Program-made: the position numbers and the translations under genes | Notes under the pieces: model-generated | The model's input: the letters and a program-made list of their open reading frames with translations, nothing else | Told to the model about the DNA's origin: nothing | The model's database searches: none | Part shown: in pieces, positions 1 to 7,500 of the stretch | How the letters are laid out: each line of letters begins with the position of its first letter | Position numbering within the stretch: position 1 is the stretch's first letter | DNA from: Arcobacter porcinus | Lineage (GTDB): Bacteria; Campylobacterota; Campylobacteria; Campylobacterales; Arcobacteraceae | Reading direction: 5' to 3' | Assembly: GCF_004299785.2 (NCBI RefSeq) | Contig: NZ_CP036246.2 | Location: 1,302,001-1,366,000, forward strand | DNA: 64,000 nucleotides

Positions 1-116
1 AAATTAACTGTTTGAACCATAATAATTTAACTCCGTTTTATATAATTTTTTATTTTATTTGATTAATTTTTGGCGATTATATCCAAATTTAAAGCTTTTT
101 GCCTTAAGAAAAAGTT

Positions 117-1610
117 TTATAACTCTTTCTCAAAAGCTAGTTTCATAATATCATCTTCACTTATAATATCACTATTATCTTCATTTGGTGGATTTTTTAT
201 CCATAAAACTTTTGTTTTTAGTTGATCAAGTTGATATTTTGTAAGATTTTTTATAAGTTGATCTGTTACCATCTCTTTTGTTAAAGTATTTGCATTTAAC
301 ATCTTTTTTATAACTTTCTCTAAATTTTTCTTTGTTGATTCAAATGCTTTCTCCTCATCTGTTAAAGATATATACTCCTCATCAAGATATTTCATAACAG
401 CATCACCTGGATATTTATAAGTTGTAATCCCTTTGTAGTTATATTTTTGACATTTAAGTCTTGGAATATAAACTCCTGTAAATACATATCCTAAAACTGT
501 ATTTATTCCTTCAAGAGTTCTTAGTGGATTATGTGAACATATATAATCATCTTTTACTACTGTTGGCGAGTTTTGAAGTGAAGTTATATTATTGTGCAAA
601 ATAACAAAACTTCCTTTTACCTCTTTTGGTCCACCTCTTAATGATACTAATTCATTTTTATGAGCGAAGAAACTTCCACCTACTCTTGTAGGACTTCCTT
701 CAAGTGATATTAATTCATTTTCACTAATATCAAAATCACCATCAACATAGTTGAAGTTTAAAGGAAGTTTTGTAAGGTTTGGTAATCTATTTGATAATTT
801 TACATCTCCTTGAACATCAACTGAGTTATCAGGTAATATTGTAGTTCCTTTAATATCAAATTTATCTAACCAAGCTTGAATATCTTCTTCATTTGTTAAT
901 GCTACTAAAGGTCTATAAATGTGTGAAACTGCTTCTCTTCCGTTATATCTAAAAACTTGTTCTTCTTCTGATTTTGGATTTATATTTAATCTTATATCAG
1001 TTATTAAATCTCCACCAATTTCATCAGCAACACCATCAAGTTCACTTATTCTATTTGTATTACAAATATAATCTTGCTTAACTGTTATTGGTCCACCCAT
1101 TAAGTTTTCTAATATATTAGAAGAACAATCAAAATAAGTATCTATACTTTTTGGTCCACCCTCTAAAGTAGCAAGTCTATTGTTGTTACATTTAAAATGT
1201 CCTCTTACAGTTCTTGGACTTGCTTTTATTGATGTTAACTCATTATGTGAACAATCATAAAAACCTCTAACCTCTTTTGGTCCATATGATAGATTTTTTA
1301 AATTGTTATTTGAACAATCAAAATCTCCAACTTCAACTGGACAATCAAATAGAGATGTTAGTTTATTATACGAACAGTTGAAATCTTTCATAACAATTTT
1401 TGGGCAACCTTCAAGACTTGGAAGTTCATTGTTACTTATATCAAAATAACCATCTATTCTATCAAACTTAACAGGTAGTTTTTCACCTTTTAGTTTTTCA
1501 CTTAAATTCACATTTCCTTGCACTGAAATATAAAAATCATCTGATATATGATAGTTGTTTATTCCATACTCTCTTAACCAATTTTCAATTTCACTTATAT
1601 TAACCAGCAT
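117..1610 (-). CDS. Leucine-rich-repeat-like protein with two repeat modules
   Basis: The 497-residue protein is built from about 21-residue units of the form (S/T)LEGxPxxVxGxFxCSxNxL. Units begin near residues 65, 86, 106, 127, 148, 169 and 190, then again near 302, 323, 344 and 365. Each module has its own cap: residues 5-60 and 242-297 resemble each other (EIENWLREYGI against DIQAWLDKFDI, NVNLSEKL against DVKLSNRL), so the gene arose by internal duplication. Residues 410-497 are a charged, probably helical tail. There is no signal peptide or membrane segment, so it is likely cytosolic. Such repeats usually bind proteins; the partner is unknown. An AAGGG sits just upstream of the ATG. Function unassigned. 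Confidence 0.75.
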   Translation of the reverse strand: MLVNISEIENWLREYGINNYHISDDFYISVQGNVNLSEKLKGEKLPVKFDRIDGYFDISNNELPSLEGCPKIVMKDFNCSYNKLTSLFDCPVEVGDFDCSNNNLKNLSYGPKEVRGFYDCSHNELTSIKASPRTVRGHFKCNNNRLATLEGGPKSIDTYFDCSSNILENLMGGPITVKQDYICNTNRISELDGVADEIGGDLITDIRLNINPKSEEEQVFRYNGREAVSHIYRPLVALTNEEDIQAWLDKFDIKGTTILPDNSVDVQGDVKLSNRLPNLTKLPLNFNYVDGDFDISENELISLEGSPTRVGGSFFAHKNELVSLRGGPKEVKGSFVILHNNITSLQNSPTVVKDDYICSHNPLRTLEGINTVLGYVFTGVYIPRLKCQKYNYKGITTYKYPGDAVMKYLDEEYISLTDEEKAFESTKKNLEKVIKKMLNANTLTKEMVTDQLIKNLTKYQLDQLKTKVLWIKNPPNEDNSDIISEDDIMKLAFEKEL

Positions 1611-1657
1611 TTAAACCCTTGTTTAAAAAATATCCTTAGATATTACCATTTTCCTAC

Positions 1658-2287
1658 TTAGTTTATGAACTCAACTATATCTTTAATCTCTTCTCTTAAT
1701 TGTTTACTTTGTTCATTGATTCTATATCCAAAAGGTAATACAACTGATACTTGATATTTTCTTGTATCAAGATTCAAAAGTTTTTCTAGCTTATCTTTTT
1801 CAAATCCTTCAATAGGACAAGAATCTACACCTTTTACAGCAGCAGCTGTCATCATATTTCCTAAAGCAATATAAGTTTGTCTTGCACTCCATGCAAATGT
1901 TGTTTTATCTGAAACAAAATCATCTTTTAAATGATTTGCATATTTTGCTACATATGCTTCAACAGCATCTTGTGGTAAACCTCTTCTATTAAACTTTCTT
2001 AATACTTCACTACTTTCTGCTTTTACATCTTCAATTTTTGCTAATATAACAACAAGGTGTGAACAAGATGTAATCTGTACTTGATTCCAACAAGCTGGTC
2101 TTAACTGCTCTTTTAATTCTTGATTAGTTATAACTAAAAATTTCCAAGGTTCTTGTCCAAAAGATGATGGTGATTTTCTACCAGCTTCTAAAATATAGTT
2201 AATTGTTTTATCATCAATCTTTTTTGTTTCATCAAATACTTTACAAGCATGTCTAAAATCCATAGCTTCCATAAATGTTTTTTCCAT
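1658..2287 (-). CDS. Nitroreductase family protein (NfsB-like, FMN-dependent)
   Basis: The 209-residue length and sequence fit the NfsB-type nitroreductases: an N-terminal MDFRHACKVFD motif with FMN-binding basic residues, the SPSSFGQEPWKF segment near residues 40-52, and a C-terminal VVLPFGYR motif. The family forms cytosolic FMN dimers that use NAD(P)H to reduce nitroaromatics, quinones or enones; the native substrate cannot be read from sequence. A GGAG lies 7 bases before the ATG. It is divergent from the AEC permease gene and is probably transcribed alone or with the repeat protein downstream, 47 bases away. Confidence 0.85.
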   Translation of the reverse strand: MEKTFMEAMDFRHACKVFDETKKIDDKTINYILEAGRKSPSSFGQEPWKFLVITNQELKEQLRPACWNQVQITSCSHLVVILAKIEDVKAESSEVLRKFNRRGLPQDAVEAYVAKYANHLKDDFVSDKTTFAWSARQTYIALGNMMTAAAVKGVDSCPIEGFEKDKLEKLLNLDTRKYQVSVVLPFGYRINEQSKQLREEIKDIVEFIN

Positions 2288-2413
2288 AATATTCTCCTGT
2301 TAATTTGATATAAAATTAATTTTTAAATGTATCAAAACAATCTTAATTTCTCTTAAACAATTAAATATTTTTATGTTAAAGTTTTACTCTATTTTATATG
2401 AGATTGAGGCTTT
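2288..2413. promoter_or_regulatory. Divergent promoter region, nitroreductase and AEC permease
   Basis: These 126 AT-rich bases must hold both promoters. TTGATA (2305-2310) and TATCAA (2330-2335) form a widely spaced inverted pair near the nitroreductase start. I see no convincing -10 match for either gene. Confidence 0.35.
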
Positions 2414-3313
2414 ATGGAAAATATACTACTAATTTTATTCGCTCTATTTTTAGGATACATGTTAAAACGTCTTAACATTATGCACAAAGATGGTTCTATT
2501 GCTTTAAATAACTTTGTACTTTATGTATCTTATCCTGCAATTGTACTTTTACAAACGCCTAAGATAAACTTCTCTTTTGAACTTATGATTCCAGTTTTAA
2601 TAGCTTGGAGTGTTATGACATTAAGTGCAGTTTTAATACTTGTTTTATCAAAAATATTTGATTTTTCTAAAGAGGTAACTGGAAGTTTAATGCTTGTTGC
2701 TGTTTTAACAAATAGCTCGTTTTTAGGAATTCCTTTAATTGAAACTTATATGCCAGATGAAAACTTTATGCCTTATTTACTTGTATATGATCAACTTGGA
2801 ACTTTCTTGGCTTTTGCTATTTATGGTACATTTATAGTATCTATTTATACAAGTAAAACAAAAATTACTTTTAAATTAATTACAGTAAAAGTAATAACTT
2901 TCCCACCTTTTTTATGTCTAGTTATTGCACTGTTTTTCGTAGGTGTTGAGTTTCATCCAACTATTACAAAAGTTTTAGAAGCTTTTGCTATTACAACTGT
3001 TCCTGTTGCTTTAGTTGCTGCTGGTTTACAAATGCAACTAAAACTTCCAAAAGATGATATAAAGCCTTTTTCTGTTGCTTTAATTATTAAACTTATTTTT
3101 GCTCCAATTGTTGCAATTATTGTTTGTAAGATATTTGGATGGAAAGGTTTAGCAAGTGATGTATCAATTCTTGAAGCTTCTATGGCTCCTATGATAACAG
3201 CAGGTGCAATAGCTGCAATGGCTGGTCTTGCACCAAGACTTAGTTATGCAATTATTGGTTATGGTATTTTAATATCATTTGGAACAACATATATTGTTTC
3301 TTTATTATTATAA
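2414..3313 (+). CDS. AEC (auxin efflux carrier) family permease
   Basis: This 299-residue integral membrane protein has about ten hydrophobic segments in two halves, with the conserved asparagine-containing LTNSSFLGIPL stretch near residue 100 and a matching MITAGAIAAMAGL segment in the second half, as in the AEC/BART superfamily. Bacterial members move small organic acids or related anions across the inner membrane; the substrate is not identifiable here. An upstream GAGG gives the ATG start. A hairpin (TTACTTAA/TTAAGTAA) lies just downstream, before the next gene. Confidence 0.85.
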   Translation: MENILLILFALFLGYMLKRLNIMHKDGSIALNNFVLYVSYPAIVLLQTPKINFSFELMIPVLIAWSVMTLSAVLILVLSKIFDFSKEVTGSLMLVAVLTNSSFLGIPLIETYMPDENFMPYLLVYDQLGTFLAFAIYGTFIVSIYTSKTKITFKLITVKVITFPPFLCLVIALFFVGVEFHPTITKVLEAFAITTVPVALVAAGLQMQLKLPKDDIKPFSVALIIKLIFAPIVAIIVCKIFGWKGLASDVSILEASMAPMITAGAIAAMAGLAPRLSYAIIGYGILISFGTTYIVSLLL

Positions 3314-3322
3314 ACAACTATT

Positions 3323-3350
3323 TTACTTAAGATTAACTATTTTTAAGTAA
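3323..3350 (+). terminator. Inverted repeat after the AEC permease
   Basis: Perfect 8-base arms (TTACTTAA and TTAAGTAA) enclose a 12-base loop, 10 bases after the permease stop. No T-tract follows, so it may be a weak terminator, an mRNA 3' end, or an operator for the next gene. Confidence 0.35.
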
Positions 3351-3379
3351 TATACAAAAAATTAAAAAAAAGGAAAAAA

Positions 3380-4120
3380 ATGTTAAGGCAATTAAAATTA
3401 GCTTCAATTTTAACTCTGTTTATTGCAGTTTTTGCACAAGCAGATATTATAAAATTAAAGCAAAATGAGATACTGGAGTTTGAAAAACTAGAACTATTCA
3501 AAAGAGCGAATATAAAAGTTGAAAAAGGTTTTGATGCTGGAACATTCTATATTTTAAATATAAGTGTTCAAGGGAATAAGGATGAAGTTTTCCTTACAAA
3601 AGATAAAAAATATATTATTAGTGGTTCAGTTATTGAAAGCTCAAGTGGAAAACCTCTTAAAGCTCCTGCTGATTTATCTTCTTTAAAAGGTAAAGAAGTA
3701 TTTACTTATGGAAATGGGAAAGAAGAGTTAATCTTATTTACAGATCCAGAATGTCCTTATTGTAAAAAATTTGAGTCATATTTTCCTCAATTAAAAGATA
3801 AAGTAAAAATCAAAGTATTTTTCTATCCTTTAGATTTTCATCCAAAAGCAAGAGAAATAAGTAAATATATTTTAAGTAAAAAAACAGAAAAAGAGAAGAT
3901 AGATGCTTTCTTTGAGTTTGATATAGGAAGTGATTTATCAAAAGTTGATAATGCTAAATATTCAAAAACAGAAGAAGAAAGATTAAATAAACTTTTAAAT
4001 GAACAAATTGACTTAGGTATAAAACTTGGTGTTCAAGGAACTCCTTCTTTATATGATAAAAATGGTCAAAATGTAATTTGGATACAACTTTTAGATAAAT
4101 ATGGAATTAAATTAGATTAA
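3380..4120 (+). CDS. DsbC/DsbG-like periplasmic thiol:disulfide protein
   Basis: A 246-residue exported protein. Residues 1-21 form a signal peptide ending in AQA. Residues about 22-95 are a small N-terminal domain like the DsbC dimerisation region. A thioredoxin-fold domain follows, with the redox motif CPYC at 125-128 in the typical TDPECPYC context and a cis-proline GTPSLY loop near residue 219. DsbC-type proteins isomerise or reduce disulfides in the periplasm. Which role applies here is not decided by sequence, and the reducing partner is not in view. An AAGGAAAAAA precedes the ATG. Confidence 0.88.
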   Translation: MLRQLKLASILTLFIAVFAQADIIKLKQNEILEFEKLELFKRANIKVEKGFDAGTFYILNISVQGNKDEVFLTKDKKYIISGSVIESSSGKPLKAPADLSSLKGKEVFTYGNGKEELILFTDPECPYCKKFESYFPQLKDKVKIKVFFYPLDFHPKAREISKYILSKKTEKEKIDAFFEFDIGSDLSKVDNAKYSKTEEERLNKLLNEQIDLGIKLGVQGTPSLYDKNGQNVIWIQLLDKYGIKLD

Positions 4121-4136
4121 GATTTATTCTATTTTT

Positions 4137-4154
4137 ATATATTTTGGTTAGAAT
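4137..4154 (+). promoter_or_regulatory. Probable promoter of the ferritin-like cassette
   Basis: An extended -10 box, TTTTGGTTAGAAT with the hexamer TAGAAT at 4149-4154, matches the form used elsewhere in this window (for example before the HerA-like gene). It would start transcription near 4161 and give a leader of about 80 bases. Confidence 0.5.
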
Positions 4155-4160
4155 TTCAGC

Positions 4161-4244
4161 CTTAGGTCTCAGGTTGAGATTCCACCATTAATTTTTTTAA
4201 ATTTAATGAATGGACAAAATTAAACTATAATTTTGGAGATTCAT
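4161..4244 (+). promoter_or_regulatory. Structured 5' leader of the three-gene cassette
   Basis: TCTCA (4167-4171) and TGAGA (4175-4179) form a hairpin with a GGT loop. The downstream ACC at 4184-4186 could pair with that loop or with GGT at 4165-4167, giving a compact pseudoknot-like fold. A second stem, CCATT (4185-4189) with AATGG (4209-4213), competes for the same bases. The ribosome site GGAG (4235-4238) follows. This resembles a small cis-regulatory RNA, but it matches no riboswitch class I recognise. Pairings were read by eye. Confidence 0.35.
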
Positions 4245-5495
4245 TTGAATAATCAAAATCACTGTATATCAATCTTTACAGGAAATTTACCTCCATCAAA
4301 AGCTCTCTTTTTAAGATTAGAAAATGCATTTTTAATCTGTAATACTTATGAGATAATTGAAATTGTCTCTTTCAAAGAGTTTATTGAGACAGAACTTCGT
4401 GCTTGGGCAAGATTAAAAGGACATCTTTATTTAGGTAGAGAAAAACTAAAGAATCAATACTCTTACAAAATACAAAAAATAGTAAAAAATGACTACCTAC
4501 AAAAAGCATCATGGGGAAAAAAGATGCAAGGAATAGATACTTCCAATCCAAAATTAAAAGATTTGGATTTAAGCGATGATATTCTTGTAAAAGCTCCTGA
4601 TAATAACGGTCTTTTAACAAGAGGAATAGTTACACAAGAAAATAGCCCAATTTATGATTTTGAATTATATTATAAGGAGCAAGTTTGGTCAAATCCTATT
4701 TCTGTTTTATATGAAGAGGGTAAAAATTTACAATGGAATGCAACAACAGATATTCCTTGGAATGAAATTCCAAATTTAAATCCAGTTTTAGAAAAAGCCA
4801 TTTGTCAAATTATGACTTATTTAGTAGAAAATGAATTCTCTGCTTTATATATTCCAGCAAAATTTGTTAGTAAAATAAATCCATATTATATGGAAGTTCC
4901 CCTGTTTTTATCATCTTTAATGAATGATGAAGCAAGACATATTGAAGTTTTTACAAAACGAGCAAATGCAAATGGTGGAGGTTTTCAATACTCAAGTGAA
5001 GTTACACAAAAATCTCTTTTTTCTTTATTTAAAGAAGATGATTATATAAAAAGCTCTTTTTTACTTCATGTTATGGGGGAAGGAACTTTTGTTGATTTAT
5101 TAAGTTTTTTAGAAAAATATATGCCAGATGAAGCTACAAAAAAGATTATAAGACTATCAAAAAGAGATGAAATGCGTCATGTTGCTTATGGGATTGAACA
5201 TGTAAAATCTGCCATTGAACAAAACCCAAATAGAATAAATGCTCTTAAAAATACGGCTTTTAAAAGAAAAGAGTTTATGGATGAAGTAAATGGAGAATCA
5301 TCTTTACTTATTGAGTCCCTAGCTATTTTAGCAGGAGGAAGTGATGAGCCAGATGCTTATAAAAGAGGTTTTTATTTAGTTGAAGAGTTAAAACAAAAGA
5401 TGAATGAAAATAGAGTAAAAAGATTGATAAATATAGGTATGGATGAAGATTTAGCAAATGATATCTCCAAAGTACACACCCCAAATTTTATGTAA
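4245..5495 (+). CDS. TusA-like domain fused to a ferritin-like diiron protein
   Basis: I place the start at TTG 4245, six bases after GGAG; an in-frame TTG at 4233 overlaps that site. Residues about 4-65 resemble the TusA/SirA fold: a G-x-L-P-P loop where TusA has its CPxP motif, then a strand, and a helix with ELRAWARLKGH. The catalytic cysteine is replaced by proline. Residues about 185-330 are a four-helix ferritin-like domain with diiron ligands E197, E229/H232 (DEARH), E279 and E309/H312 (DEMRH). Such centres activate O2 in N-oxygenases, desaturase-like and R2-like proteins. It sits 12 bases before a flavoprotein gene and a binding-protein gene in one operon. Substrate unknown. Confidence 0.75.
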   Translation: MNNQNHCISIFTGNLPPSKALFLRLENAFLICNTYEIIEIVSFKEFIETELRAWARLKGHLYLGREKLKNQYSYKIQKIVKNDYLQKASWGKKMQGIDTSNPKLKDLDLSDDILVKAPDNNGLLTRGIVTQENSPIYDFELYYKEQVWSNPISVLYEEGKNLQWNATTDIPWNEIPNLNPVLEKAICQIMTYLVENEFSALYIPAKFVSKINPYYMEVPLFLSSLMNDEARHIEVFTKRANANGGGFQYSSEVTQKSLFSLFKEDDYIKSSFLLHVMGEGTFVDLLSFLEKYMPDEATKKIIRLSKRDEMRHVAYGIEHVKSAIEQNPNRINALKNTAFKRKEFMDEVNGESSLLIESLAILAGGSDEPDAYKRGFYLVEELKQKMNENRVKRLINIGMDEDLANDISKVHTPNFM

Positions 5496-5507
5496 TAGGA
5501 AAATTAG

Positions 5508-6635
5508 ATGTCAAATTTATATAATGAAATGTTAGATTTTGCAAAAAAAAATATTGCACCATTTACAGATGTTGTTGATAGTGAAGCAAGATTCCCATTT
5601 GAAAGTTTTGAAGCTATAAAAGATAAAAAACTAACAGGACTTTTAGTTCCAAAAGAGTACGGAGGAATGGATCTTGGTTTTTATGAACATACGCAAACTG
5701 TTTTAGCATTTGCAAATTATTGTGCAACAACAGCATTGTGCTATATGATGCATAATGTTGCTACAAATTGTTTAGCAACTCATGGAAGTGAAGAGTTAAA
5801 AAAAGAGTTTTTACCAAAAATTGCAAATGGTGAGATTATGTTGGCTTTAGCATATAGTGAAAGTGGGACAGGAACTCATTTTTATAATCCAGAAATCAAA
5901 GTTACTAAAGATGGACAAATTTTAAGTATGAATGGAAGAAAAAGTTTTGTTACATCAGCACAATATGCAGATTATTATTTAATTGATGCAAACTCATTTG
6001 ATAGTGAAGGACTAGATAATTGGCTGGTTTCAAAAGATTTAGCAGGAATTAATTTTGAACATAATGCTTGGAATGGACTTGGAATGAGAGGAAATGCTTC
6101 TTGTCCAATGATTTTAGAAAATGTAAAAATTGATGAAAGATTTAGAATTGGAGCAGCAGGAAGTGGATTAGATCAAATATTTAATACTGTTGGTCCATTT
6201 TTTATAATGGGATTAGCAGCTGTTTATAGTGGAGTTGCATTAAATGCAAGTAATTCAATAATTGATTACTCAATGAATAGAAAATATAGTGATAATTCAG
6301 CACTTTGTGGTATTCCAACTGTTCAAAATCATATTTCAGATATTTATTCAAAAGCTGCAAGTGCAAAATACTTTACATTAAGTGCAGCAAAAAGTGTAAT
6401 TGAAGCAGACCCAATGGCACAAGCAAATGTATTAGCAGCAAGAATTCATGCTTCATCTATGGCTGTTGATGTTTGTACAACTGCCATGAAAATTGGTGGA
6501 GGAACTGCTTACGCCAAAAGAATAAATATAGAAAGACTTCTAAGAGACTCTTTAGCTGCTGCTGTTATGGCACCAAGTACTGATGTTCTTACAACTTGGC
6601 TTGGAAAAGCTTTAACAAATCAAGAGATAATTTAA
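5508..6635 (+). CDS. Acyl-CoA-dehydrogenase-fold flavoprotein lacking the usual catalytic Glu
   Basis: The 375-residue length and layout fit the acyl-CoA dehydrogenase superfamily: N-terminal helices, a middle beta domain with LAYSESGTG and the KSFVTSA motif, and a C-terminal bundle ending IGGGTAYAKR...RLLRDS. In medium-chain dehydrogenases the RD pair is followed seven residues later by the catalytic Glu of YEGT; here the aligned segment is MAPST, with Ala near residue 355. The fold is also used by flavin monooxygenases such as DszC, which do not need that base. I infer an FAD/FMN enzyme with non-standard chemistry acting with the diiron protein encoded upstream. It is the middle gene of the cassette. 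Confidence 0.78.
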   Translation: MSNLYNEMLDFAKKNIAPFTDVVDSEARFPFESFEAIKDKKLTGLLVPKEYGGMDLGFYEHTQTVLAFANYCATTALCYMMHNVATNCLATHGSEELKKEFLPKIANGEIMLALAYSESGTGTHFYNPEIKVTKDGQILSMNGRKSFVTSAQYADYYLIDANSFDSEGLDNWLVSKDLAGINFEHNAWNGLGMRGNASCPMILENVKIDERFRIGAAGSGLDQIFNTVGPFFIMGLAAVYSGVALNASNSIIDYSMNRKYSDNSALCGIPTVQNHISDIYSKAASAKYFTLSAAKSVIEADPMAQANVLAARIHASSMAVDVCTTAMKIGGGTAYAKRINIERLLRDSLAAAVMAPSTDVLTTWLGKALTNQEII

Positions 6636-6644
6636 GGAGAAAAA

Positions 6645-7475
6645 ATGAAAAAACCAATAGTTGTAGGTTCAGTTGCTTATGATCCAAAAATCGTAACAAT
6701 TTGGGATATCATAAGAGATTATTTTAATGATAATGGTGTAAGACTTGATTATATGCTTTTTTCAAATTATGAAGCCCAAATTGAGTATTTATTAAGTGGT
6801 AAAATCGATTTAGCTTGGAATACAAATGTTGCTTGGGTTAGAACTTATGAATTAAGTAATCATAAAGCACAAGCACTTTTGATGAGAGATACAGATATTG
6901 ATTTCAAATCTGTATTCATTACAAAGGCAAAAAGTGGTATAAAATCAGTTCAAGATTTAAAAGGTAAAAAGTTTGGACTTGGAAGTGCTGATTCAGCTCA
7001 AGCTGCAATTTTACCTCTTAAATATTTAGAAAATGAGTTAAAAGATGATATTAAAGATGTTCAAATCATAAGATATAACTCTGATTTAGGCAAACATGGA
7101 GATACAGGAAGAAGTGAATTTGATGTCTTAGAAGATATTAAAAATGATAAGCTTGATGCTGGTGCTATTGGAGTTAGCACTTGGGTTAGAATTATTGAAG
7201 AAGGACTTTTTCCAGATGGTGAAATAGAAGCTTTTTATACAAGCGAAGGTTATTGCCACTGTAATTTTACAGCACTTGATAATTTAGATGAAAATATTAA
7301 AAAGACTTTTATAGATATGATGCTAAAACAAGATCCAAATGATCCTATTATTAAAAAAATGATGCAGATGGAAGGTCTTAACAAATGGGTTCTTACAACA
7401 GAAAAAGAGCTTAAAGGCTATGATGTTTTAACAGAAGCTATGAAAGAGCAAGATTTGATAAAAAACAATTGGTAA
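6645..7475 (+). CDS. Cytosolic PhnD-like periplasmic-binding-protein-fold protein
   Basis: This 276-residue protein has the two-lobed PhnD/NMT1-type binding fold: VGSVAYDPK strand, LLSGKIDLAW near residue 50, SVQDLKGKKFGLGSADS near 107-122, and DAGAIGVSTW near 180. It lacks a signal peptide and a lipobox, so unlike transport-associated PhnD proteins it should stay in the cytosol. No ABC permease or ATPase lies nearby. Cytosolic proteins of this fold include enzymes (MqnA, MqnD, Thi5), so a catalytic or substrate-presenting role for the two upstream oxidases is plausible. The YCHCNF segment near residue 204 is a possible metal or ligand site. GGAG lies 6 bases before ATG. Confidence 0.72.
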   Translation: MKKPIVVGSVAYDPKIVTIWDIIRDYFNDNGVRLDYMLFSNYEAQIEYLLSGKIDLAWNTNVAWVRTYELSNHKAQALLMRDTDIDFKSVFITKAKSGIKSVQDLKGKKFGLGSADSAQAAILPLKYLENELKDDIKDVQIIRYNSDLGKHGDTGRSEFDVLEDIKNDKLDAGAIGVSTWVRIIEEGLFPDGEIEAFYTSEGYCHCNFTALDNLDENIKKTFIDMMLKQDPNDPIIKKMMQMEGLNKWVLTTEKELKGYDVLTEAMKEQDLIKNNW

Positions 7476-7500
7476 AATTAGGGTATTAATTACCCTAATT
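7476..7500. terminator. Hairpin between convergent genes
   Basis: Perfect 10-base arms, AATTAGGGTA (7476-7485) and TACCCTAATT (7491-7500), enclose a 5-base loop immediately after the PhnD-like gene and over the yeiH stop codon. A-tracts flank it, but a T-run directly after the stem is weak on both strands. Probably a shared bidirectional terminator. Confidence 0.55.

Noticed and set aside
117-1610. Repeat protein as a secreted surface or effector protein
   Set aside because: There is no signal peptide, lipobox or visible secretion signal.
2305-2335. TTGATA/TATCAA pair before the nitroreductase as a Fur box
   Set aside because: The half sites are 19 bases apart, against 5 in the fldA sites, so it does not fit a Fur box.
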